From contig NZ_FZOO01000006.1 in NCBI RefSeq assembly GCF_900188375.1, forward strand, positions 215,534-279,533: a stretch of 64,000 nucleotides of DNA, in the 5' to 3' direction. This document shows, piece by piece, positions 32,714 through 40,900 of the stretch. The position numbers and the translations under genes are program-made. The notes below the pieces were generated by a model that saw only the letters and a program-made list of their open reading frames with translations, made no database searches and was not told the origin of the DNA. The stretch is from Geodermatophilus pulveris. GTDB taxonomy: Bacteria; Actinomycetota; Actinomycetes; Mycobacteriales; Geodermatophilaceae. Every line of letters begins with the position of its first letter. The first letter of the stretch is position 1.

Positions 32714-32989
32714 CTACTTCTGCAACGTCTTCCTAGTACGTCCGGTGGCCGCCGGATCGTCATGGATCCTGCGACGTTCCGAGCGGTCCCTACGTCGATC
32801 GATCCACCAGAGGAGTCGGTCATGCGAATCTTGCGGCATCATCAACGCGAGTACGGAGACGACGAAGCTGCCGATAAGGAGCGGGATCAGGACGCCCAAA
32901 GGAGCCCCGTGCGAGACCAACAGCGCCAGTGTTACCGCGGCAAATCCAGGCGCTACAGCGCCGGTTGCTTTCGACATGAGGGCCTCCAC
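32714..32989 (-). CDS. Small membrane protein
   Basis: The 91-residue protein has two adjacent hydrophobic helices (APGFAAVTLALLVSHGAPLGVLIPLLIGSFVVSVLALMMP region, about 13-51) and a very basic C-terminal tail (DRRRDRSERRRIHDD). It may be a membrane protein with a cytoplasmic nucleic-acid-binding tail or a small toxin-like peptide. It diverges from the NTPase gene at 33142, with a 152-bp gap. Family not recognised. Confidence 0.6.
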   Translation of the reverse strand: MEALMSKATGAVAPGFAAVTLALLVSHGAPLGVLIPLLIGSFVVSVLALMMPQDSHDRLLWWIDRRRDRSERRRIHDDPAATGRTRKTLQK

Positions 32990-33141
32990 GCTTCGCCGAT
33001 CTGCTGGCCCCAGCTTGAGGAGTCGGCGATAACATGCGGCGCAACACTGAAGGGGTCAGAAAGACGGCGCTCGAGATCGCCGGTTTTCCGGGCCTCGACC
33101 TCGGGCCCTACTGAAACGGACTAGAACTCGCTGAAGATGGG

Positions 33142-36141
33142 ATGCAAGGAGTGACCGAACGCGGCGAAAGCGATCTCAGTACCTACGACGCCGCCTTGCG
33201 GAGCTTCTGTGGCGATTTAAGGCGACTCAGGATCGAAGTTGGCGGACCCACACTGGAGGCACTGGCTGCTATCCGATCCCCATCCGGATTTACCATGCCA
33301 GGCATATCCGCCATCTCGAACATCCTTAATGGCAAGATCAGGAGGCCACCCGAGTGGGAGTTTGTAACCGCTTACGTCGCCGCCTGCCGCCGGGCCGCCG
33401 CTAAACGCGGCCGCCATCCGTTGGTTTCGACCGAGGAGTTGCACTGGCGAGCACGACACGAGCTACTGCAGTCCGCATACAGTCAACAACAAAGTGGCCG
33501 GCGCGGTAGCCACCCGAAGCGGCAGGACAACGCCAACGGGTCGATCATCAACGACTTGGCACTGAGCGCTCGCCTGCAAGCAATCTATAACCTGATCACA
33601 GACACAGGCGCAGGCTCTGGTAGCAGCTCCCGGATGTACGAATTGAGCCAGGACGGTCGCAATCCGGTCATCACGTTCTCCGCTCGGGACATGGAGCCCT
33701 GGTTGCGGCTTCTATCCGCGAACCGCTTCGTCGTCCTGGTCGGCCCGCCGGGCTCTGGTAAGACAACCCTGCTTTTGGAGACGGCGGCTGCGAGCGCTAC
33801 AAGACTACTGAGCACAGAGCCCTCGGAAGGCCTCACCTGTCCTTTGCCAATCTATAAAGCATCCCCTCGCACGGGCCAAGCGCTCGAAGTTGGGCCACCT
33901 CTCGAGGCATTGCTCCAGCCCCCGCCGGCAACCTCGCCTGACGCACAACGCTTACTCCTGCTTGACGATGCTGATGCCTGGCCCGATCCTGCAGGCACGC
34001 TCGCAACCGTGACCGTCGGACTCCGCCAGTCCGCAACTTGCGCGTTGATCACCGTCCAAGAGGACAGCCCACTTCTGCCCCTTCTTCAGTCATCCGGCTC
34101 ACCCGCGGTAGTATTGCGTCTACACCCCCTGAGCGAAGCCGACGTCGCCTCGCTGGCCGAGGAGTTGATCAGCCGTCGGACTGACAAGGTCGGGGAAAAC
34201 CGCAGGAATGCACACTGGAGCATATTACGAGTCATTCCGAAGCTTCCCATCTTCGTTCGCCTTGCTGCTGGCTTGCCAGATCCGTTGGAGCTCAAGCTTC
34301 GACCGTCTCTGGATGCCCTGGAGCTACTCATAGACCTAGTTCGCGTGAGTATGGGTGGTGAAGCATTCCATGGAGAGCCGCTCGACATCCTAAGGACACT
34401 CGGGCAGGCTACATGGGACTCGCTAGATGTCACGCCTTCGGGTGCAAAGCGCCTCGCGTTGAGATTCATAGCCTCGCCCAAGCCCAAAATTGCTGAAGGA
34501 GGCGACCTACGACCCATCCTTGCGTCCGAAGATCAGTTTCGGTACAAATGGCGCCATAGCACATTTGCGTCTCTCGCCTGCGCAGTGGCGATAGCGGAGC
34601 AATCGTCGATCGCACTAGCGGTCACGTTGGACGCCCAACTCGTGGGAAACCCCGAGCTGGGTCAGCTGGTCGTTTGGGCAATGGCACTCTCGGATGCGCG
34701 AGATGCCGCGGTGGAACTTCTGACGAAGGATGCGGGTACCTGGCGCGATGTTGCCTTGGAGCGGTCCCGCCTCCTCCTGCGACTCGCCATATGGACAGCT
34801 CCGGCTCGGTGGAGCGGCGGCTCGCGAGAGGGCATCAAGAACGCTGTCGCTACGTTGGCAGCTGTTGAACCAAAGTACTTGAGGGCCGTCGACCCTCGAT
34901 GGCTAGAGGACCAAAAGCTGCAGGCTCGCCTCAAAGCCACCATGGACCGGCAGATCGAGCTTGCTATCGAGGCAATACGAATCGCTGCCACGAGCGCCGA
35001 CATGGCCAGGTACGCCGCAGGGCGCCTTGAACGGTATCTGAAGGACGTCACGTACAACGGTCTCAGCATAGATGTCGCGGACGCGCTACTCACGTCCTCT
35101 GGTGAGGTCGAGGTAGACGTCGGGCTCGTCGCTGAGACCGCAAGAGTTGGAATCCTCGACCATGACTGCCACCCGAATACGCGCATTGCAGCCATTCGAC
35201 TCTGCGCGCGCCAGCATAAGGTGTTCACGGCCGACGATCAGGGACGTTTTCAGGCACTCGTGCGTCGAGATGACCTGGAAGAGGGACTGCGTTTCGAGAT
35301 CGCCAGCGCAAGTGCCGGCTTCGGAAACACTGAATATTTGCTTTCCTGCCTCTCCGAGGAGGAGCGGCCGAAGCTCCGTCTGTTGGTGTCCGCGGCGCTC
35401 GCCTCTCGCTCAGCCGTGGCGGAAGAGCGTAGTAGGGCGATCCAGGTTCTGAAGCAGTTGGCAACGGCCGACGTCGGTGAAACGTCCGACACGGCTCGAC
35501 AATTGGTGGGACAGTTCGTAGGAAGTGAGCCCCTCACGAAGCCTGATGCGGCGCCTGCCGTCGTTGCACCTCCCTCGCCTTCCTTACTGGCGAGTGCAAG
35601 GGAGGCGGCAAACGGAGCCGAATCCGAGCGCGCTCTTGGGCGACTGCTGGCGACCCTACCCGCAGATGAGATCGTCAGGAATCTCGTGACCTTGGCCGAG
35701 GACGAGCAGGCGTACGACTACACGCGCTACCTCGCCGCGGTCCTGCTACACAGATTCGAGCCAGACCGACGGGAACAGTGCGCTCGGATCCTCAGCGCGG
35801 TGGTGCGTGATGCCCACCCCATCACAGCTGGACACGCTGCCGGCGCGCTGAGGGGGCTTGGCTCGAGTATGGACGGGGTGATTCGTCGTTTTCGAAGAGT
35901 GGGCGAAGAAGCATTCTTTGCGGAAGTGGCCGCCTCGGTGCTCGCCAGAACAGGGGATGCGCGCGCTTTGGAAGCGCTCGCACATATCGCGAGCAAGCAT
36001 GGTGGCTTTGCCAATCTGGTCCCCTTTGTCGCTTCCGCGCTAAGCGGTTGTCGGTTTTCGGCTTCCGAGTCTGAATGGCTTCACGCCTTGGAGTGGGCTG
36101 AGGTGGCAACCCGGAGCCTTATAGACGTGGACAGGTCATAG
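33142..36141 (+). CDS. HTH - P-loop NTPase (NACHT/STAND-like) - helical repeat protein
   Basis: The 999-residue protein has an N-terminal helix-turn-helix-like region (about 10-90; FCGDLRRLRIEVGG, ISAISNILNGKIRRPPEWEF, VTAYVAACRRAAAKRGRHP), the pattern by which actinobacterial NACHT proteins begin. An NTPase domain follows with Walker A VGPPGSGKTTLLL (from 200) and Walker B LLLLDDADAW (D275-D276). A later segment HPLSEADVASLAEELISRR resembles the winged/helical part of STAND ATPases. Residues about 500-999 are helical, HEAT-like, with repeats such as GHAAGALRGLGSS and EVAASVLARTGDARALEAL. The gene has more A/T and rarer codons (ATA, AGA, TTG) than its neighbours, indicating foreign origin. 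The architecture matches sensors that trigger abortive infection; no effector domain is seen, so the HTH region or a partner would supply output. The closest relatives need a search. Confidence 0.82.
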   Translation: MQGVTERGESDLSTYDAALRSFCGDLRRLRIEVGGPTLEALAAIRSPSGFTMPGISAISNILNGKIRRPPEWEFVTAYVAACRRAAAKRGRHPLVSTEELHWRARHELLQSAYSQQQSGRRGSHPKRQDNANGSIINDLALSARLQAIYNLITDTGAGSGSSSRMYELSQDGRNPVITFSARDMEPWLRLLSANRFVVLVGPPGSGKTTLLLETAAASATRLLSTEPSEGLTCPLPIYKASPRTGQALEVGPPLEALLQPPPATSPDAQRLLLLDDADAWPDPAGTLATVTVGLRQSATCALITVQEDSPLLPLLQSSGSPAVVLRLHPLSEADVASLAEELISRRTDKVGENRRNAHWSILRVIPKLPIFVRLAAGLPDPLELKLRPSLDALELLIDLVRVSMGGEAFHGEPLDILRTLGQATWDSLDVTPSGAKRLALRFIASPKPKIAEGGDLRPILASEDQFRYKWRHSTFASLACAVAIAEQSSIALAVTLDAQLVGNPELGQLVVWAMALSDARDAAVELLTKDAGTWRDVALERSRLLLRLAIWTAPARWSGGSREGIKNAVATLAAVEPKYLRAVDPRWLEDQKLQARLKATMDRQIELAIEAIRIAATSADMARYAAGRLERYLKDVTYNGLSIDVADALLTSSGEVEVDVGLVAETARVGILDHDCHPNTRIAAIRLCARQHKVFTADDQGRFQALVRRDDLEEGLRFEIASASAGFGNTEYLLSCLSEEERPKLRLLVSAALASRSAVAEERSRAIQVLKQLATADVGETSDTARQLVGQFVGSEPLTKPDAAPAVVAPPSPSLLASAREAANGAESERALGRLLATLPADEIVRNLVTLAEDEQAYDYTRYLAAVLLHRFEPDRREQCARILSAVVRDAHPITAGHAAGALRGLGSSMDGVIRRFRRVGEEAFFAEVAASVLARTGDARALEALAHIASKHGGFANLVPFVASALSGCRFSASESEWLHALEWAEVATRSLIDVDRS

Positions 36142-36193
36142 CGCGTGGCCGCGTTACCACGGCATGAAGATCTTGGGAGGTGTCCCCATCTGT

Positions 36194-36307
36194 TAAGAAG
36201 TCGTTGCGGAAGTCCGGCTTGGCTTGTCCGACCGACAAGTGACGCAGGTCAGGCAGCTGTGACTCGGCCCGCTGACCCCACTGGCGTACTTCCGCAACGA
36301 CTTCTTA
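36194..36307. repeat. 20-bp perfect inverted repeat flanking 74 bp
   Basis: TAAGAAGTCGTTGCGGAAGT at 36194-36213 is the exact reverse complement of 36288-36307. The right arm overlaps the left end of the IS that follows by four bases. It lies 53 bp after the NTPase gene stop. It could be a terminator-like structure, a small miniature element, or the relic of an inverted insertion end. Confidence 0.7.
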
Positions 36308-37818
36308 GCTTGGCTTTTAACTTCAGGCGGCAGCCTTCTTGATCGCTGGCTGGCGGGGCGCCGGGCCTCGTCGGCTGCCGATCGGTCGTCCGGGCTAGCG
36401 GCCGCAGGGTTTTGGTGGGCTGGCCGGAGTGCCCAGGATCGGTAGCAGTCGGGAGAAATCGCGGCGGATCCGGGCGGGGGTCAGCCGAGGCGCCGGAAGT
36501 CGTCGTTCCCAGGGCAGTCGTGTGTCGACGGCGATGGGACGGGCCAGGCGCAGCTGGGTGTAGGCCAGGAGCACCAGCCAGGTCCAGCGGTCGGCCTGCT
36601 GTGGGGTGCGCACCCGCGGGGTGGTCCAGCCCAGGGCCTGCTTGCAGAAGCGGAACGTGTGCTCGAGGTCGAAGCGGCGGATGTAGGCCCGCCAGCACCG
36701 GTCCAGGTCCGGGCGGTCGGGGCCGGCCCACCACAGCCACAGCGTCTTCACCGCCCGGCCGCGCGGCCCGGGCAGGTGCTCGACCTGGACCCGGATCACC
36801 GTGCCGGTCACGATCGGCGGCGCGGTGCAGTCGGTCCAGCGGCCGCGGCCGGCCAGCTTGGGGTGCAGCCCGGCCCAGCTGGCCACCTGCACCCGGCCGT
36901 ACTGCTCGTCGTCGGCCTCGAGCGCCTGCTCCGGAGCCGGCCAGGTCGTCGGGTCGGCGCAGCAGAACCGGGCACCGTGCCGCGGTGGGCGCCCCAGCCG
37001 ACCGGGAGCCGTCGCCGGCGCGCCGTAGAAGACGCGGTCGCACCGGATCCGCGCCAGGATCGCCACCGGCAGATCGGCCAGGTCGACGGTGAGCGCGATC
37101 GGGTCATAGCCGGCGTCGAAGACGAACAGCGGCACCGCCTCGCCGATGTCGAGCCGGGCGGTCAGCGCGCGGACCTGCGCGGCGGTGACCCGCCCGAGGT
37201 CCTCACCCGCCGGCACCCGGTGGGCATCGACCGGCGCGGTCCAGGAGTCGCGCTCGAAACTGAGCTGGGCGATCCAGGAGTAGCACCAGCCGGCCACGAT
37301 CGGCTGACCGGCCGAGTGCCGGGTCGGCGAGTAGTAGAACCCGCGCCCCGGCGAGCACTCGGCATCGCAGCGCGGCCGGGTGCTGGCGTCCACGGCGAAC
37401 ACCGGGTGCGCCACCTGGTGCATGTGTCCGGCCAGCACCTTCGCCAGCCGGTCGGCGTCGACCTCCCCGACGGCCAGCGCGGCATACACGCTGCCCCAGC
37501 CACGCCGGTGCACCGGCGGCAGGCTCAAGTGCGGCAGCGACTGCATCGACTCGGCCGCCAACAACCCGTCGACCAGCTCGAACAGCGCGTCCCGGCCCCG
37601 CCCCAGACAGCCGAACGCCTCCTCGCGGAAGCCTCGAAGCCTCGCCGTGGCCAGGCTCTGGTCAACCCCACCGGTCGGGCACACACTGTCCATCGCGGCC
37701 ACCGCCGTTGCTTCGAAGCCTCGCAACTCCGAAGGATCCAGCGGTGGCCGCCCGCATGCCAGACCCCGAATCACACCGGTGCAACTGCCCGGCGCCCGGG
37801 GTTAAAAGGCGAGCTTAG
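36304..37818 (-). mobile_element. Insertion sequence with imperfect terminal inverted repeats
   Basis: Ends: CTTAGCTTGGCTTTTAACTT at 36304 and, on the opposite strand, CTAAGCTCGCCTTTTAACCC ending at 37818; the two 25-bp arms match at about 19 positions. They flank a single transposase gene (36395-37774). Length is about 1.5 kb. Target duplications are not evident. This is the only IS in the window whose transposase frame looks intact. Confidence 0.7.
36395..37774 (-). CDS. DDE transposase of the IS at 36304-37818
   Basis: The 459-residue protein is a DDE-type transposase of the IS4/IS701 clan frequent in actinobacteria. HPVFAVDASTRPRCDAECS gives the first Asp, LFVFDAGYDPIAL the second, and YIRRFDLEHTFRFCKQALGW the Glu region. 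WLVLLAYTQLRLARPI is a typical C-terminal helix. It ends PKPCGR; a short extension in another frame suggests the original C-terminus was slightly longer. The IS separates the NTPase gene from the relaxase gene. Confidence 0.85.
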   Translation of the reverse strand: MIRGLACGRPPLDPSELRGFEATAVAAMDSVCPTGGVDQSLATARLRGFREEAFGCLGRGRDALFELVDGLLAAESMQSLPHLSLPPVHRRGWGSVYAALAVGEVDADRLAKVLAGHMHQVAHPVFAVDASTRPRCDAECSPGRGFYYSPTRHSAGQPIVAGWCYSWIAQLSFERDSWTAPVDAHRVPAGEDLGRVTAAQVRALTARLDIGEAVPLFVFDAGYDPIALTVDLADLPVAILARIRCDRVFYGAPATAPGRLGRPPRHGARFCCADPTTWPAPEQALEADDEQYGRVQVASWAGLHPKLAGRGRWTDCTAPPIVTGTVIRVQVEHLPGPRGRAVKTLWLWWAGPDRPDLDRCWRAYIRRFDLEHTFRFCKQALGWTTPRVRTPQQADRWTWLVLLAYTQLRLARPIAVDTRLPWERRLPAPRLTPARIRRDFSRLLPILGTPASPPKPCGR

Positions 37819-37840
37819 TGCGCCGGACCGTCTGCCGCCC

Positions 37841-37918
37841 GCTGTCCCGTAGGACCAACGGCTAACGAGAATGGTGCAGGTCAGGCGGTGTGCCGCGTGA
37901 CGGCTGTCCCGTAGGACC
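37841..37918. repeat. 16-bp direct repeat at the relaxase 3' end
   Basis: GCTGTCCCGTAGGACC occurs at 37841-37856 and again at 37903-37918, the second copy inside the last codons of the relaxase gene. The core is itself partly palindromic (GTCC-CGTA-GGAC), which could form small hairpins downstream of the gene. It may be an insertion or recombination scar, as the IS ends 23 bp to the left. Confidence 0.6.
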
Positions 37919-40900
37919 CGTCCGGTGATGATTTTCGGAGAGGGGCACCAACCGGGACATCTGGTGGGGACTGGTTGTGGAGCTGCGGCAAGGCGCGGTG
38001 CTTGCTTCGGTGTCGAGCACGGCCCTGTGGACGGTGCCGGGCGGCACGCCGAGGGCCTCGGTGACCCGGTCGATGAGGTCCAGCCATCGGCTGGGTGGCA
38101 CCGCGGTGATGATGGCGCCCACGTCGCGTAGGGCCGCACGAATGTCCGCGGTGCTCCGGTTCTGCTCGACCGTAGTGAGGCGTGCGTCGAGCAAGGCTCC
38201 GGCGAGGCTGGGCGAGGTGTCGATGGCCGTCCGTAGTGCGGTGGCACCGTCGCTGTACAACAGGTCGGCGGGGTCAAGCCCGTCGGGGAGGCCGAGTCGG
38301 CGCGGGTCGTCGCCACGGGCGGTGAGCTGCCAGAACATCCGCTCGGCGGCCTGGTGCCCAGCTGGATCGTTGTCGGTGGCGACCAGGATGCTGGGGCCGT
38401 CGGTGCGGATGTAGGGGAGCAGCAGGTCGGCCTGCCGGTCGGTAAGGGCGGTGCCGAGGGTGGCGATACCGACGGTCGCGCCGTTCCCGGCCAGGGTGAG
38501 GGCGATGGCGTCCATCAGCCCTTCTACGAGGGCAGGGGTGGCGTCGGCGGCGAGCGCAGCCCGGTTCTCGTAGAGCCCGACCAGCTGCTCCCCCTTGCGG
38601 TAGAGGTCGGTACCAGGGGTGTTGAGGTACTTAGGTCCGGCGCGGCCGTCGTCACCTGTGCTGAGGTTACGGCGGGCGATGAAGCCGCGGATGGCGCCGT
38701 CCGCATCGAGGATCGGGAAGGTGAGCCGGTCGCGGAACCGGTCGATCAGTGCCCCGGTACGGGCGCGCTGGGCGAGGCCGGCAGCGAGCAGCTCGACGTC
38801 GGTGGCACCGAGGCCGCGCAGGTGATCGACGAGTGCGGTCCAGCCGTCGGGGGAGTGGCCGGGGCTGAACCGCGGATCGTCCGCCAGGTCGGTCCCCAAT
38901 CGCTGGCGCAGGTAGCCGGGAGCCCAGGAGCCGGAGTAGTGCTCGGCGTAGAAGGCGGCGGCCTGGGTGTTGAGCTCGATGAGCCGGTCGCGGCCGACGG
39001 CGGCGGTGGCCCAGAAGTGCTGCTCGAGCAGGTAGTCCGCGTCGTTTTCGGCGGGCTCGCCGAGGGCGAAGGGGTCCGGGGTGAGGAACCGGGGTGCGGC
39101 GACCGGCGCCTCGTCGTCGAAGGGGAGGGGTTCTTCGTCAGCGGGAGGTAGGTCGGTGACGTCCACGGCGAGGGCCGCATCGTCGACCGTCGGCGGGAGC
39201 AGATGTGCGTCGTCGGGGGGCTGCAGGTCGGGTGGTAGTGGCTCGGTGGTCTCAATGGGGGCGGGGCCGGTGAGCGCCGCGACCCGAAAGACCAAGGCAT
39301 CAGCGACTGCGTCGCAGGCCCGATCGGCTGTCACCGGCTCGGGGAGGTCGGAGGTCGCGGCGGTGAGCAGGTCGGCGGCGGTCCAGCCAGCCCGGATGCC
39401 CGTGGTGACCGCGGCGACCAGCGCCGGCCAGGCCGGGTCGGCCAGCACGCGCTGGGCGGGCCCGGCGGGCAGGAGACCGAACAAGGTCGTGCACCAGTCC
39501 GGCCGCAGCGCTGCGGCGCCCGAGCCTGCGGCGCGCACGGTGGCGGGGGTGAGGTGGGGGGCCAGCCGCCACCAGAGCGCGGCGGCGGGCAGGTCGTCGG
39601 GCAGCGGCCGCTGCGCGGCGACCGCCGCGAGCAGGCCGGCGGCGTCGAGGCCGGCGCGGCCGGCGACGGCCAGCCGTTCGATTAGGGCTGGCCAGTGTGC
39701 GTCGCGGCGGATGCGGGGATCGATGCTGTCGGCCAGCGCTGTCCACACCGAGCCGGGCCGGGTTGGACCGGCAGCGGCGACGGCTTCGTCCAGCCGGACT
39801 TGATGCTGGCGCTCGGCGACCGCGGGTCGGGGTGGGCCGGTGGGACGCCGGTCGCTGTCGGGAATGCCGTGCACGGCGCGCCAGACGGCGAGGTCGGCCC
39901 GCAGCCGGTCGCGGTCGGGGTCGAGCAGCGGCCGCGCCCAGTCTGGTGCGGTGGCCGGCGTCATCGCGGCGGCGGTGTCGGCGGTCCGTGCCGCGCAGGC
40001 GGTGAGGTGGTCGGCGCGGTCGGCCAGGTAGGGGCCCCAGTGTCGGTCCGCGGTCAGCGCCGCCGGTACGCCGGGCAGCCACGGCAACGGACCTGGCGGG
40101 CCGGTCACGTTCAGTCGCCAGTCCAGAACGGCCGCGGGATCACGGGCGCTGCCCAGTTCGCGCTCCTCGAGCGCGGCCTGGAGGGCGAGGACGGGGTCGG
40201 TGCCGGTGAGGGCGAGCAGCGCCAGGTTCCCGCGCAGGGTCGGCCACGCCGCAGCGGCAGTCAGCCCCGGGTAGAGCCGTTCGGCGGCGTTCTCCAGTTC
40301 TTCTCCGGCCTGGCGTCCGAGGTGGTGGTCGGCGGCGAAGCGGAGGGCGTCGGCGTAGCGGGCGGCGGCCGAGTACAGCTGCTGTGCCGGGTCGGCGAGT
40401 GCTCGGCGGGCGCCGCTGGCCGAGGTCTGGGCGCCGTCGCGGGCCAGCATGTTGGTCAGCAGGTCGCTGGCGGTCGGCGGGAAGACGGCGGCGGGGGTGA
40501 TGTTGCTGTGCGGGGCCCCGTCCCCGGCCGTGGCCAGGTAGACGTGATTGGCGGTGCGGCCCCGGGAGAGCGCGACGTAGAGCAGCTGGCGTGACTCGGC
40601 GCCGGTGAGCACGGTGTGGCAGGTGTCGGCGGTGACGCCCTGGGCGCCGTGCACGGTGGTCGCATAACCCAGCTGCACGTGGTCGCGCACGTATGCCGCT
40701 GGCAGGGTGATCCGCCGTCCAGTGGTGGGATGGGCCACGGTGAGGGATGCGTCGTCCCCGACGGCGGTGACGGTCCAGCGGTCGCCGTTCTTGACCCAGT
40801 CGGCGGCGGTGATTGGCAGGCTCCGGTCGTTGCGGCGGGTGATCACCGCATCGCCGGCGCTGGCGCGGGCGCCGTCGGTCAGCACCACCTCCGGGCCTAC

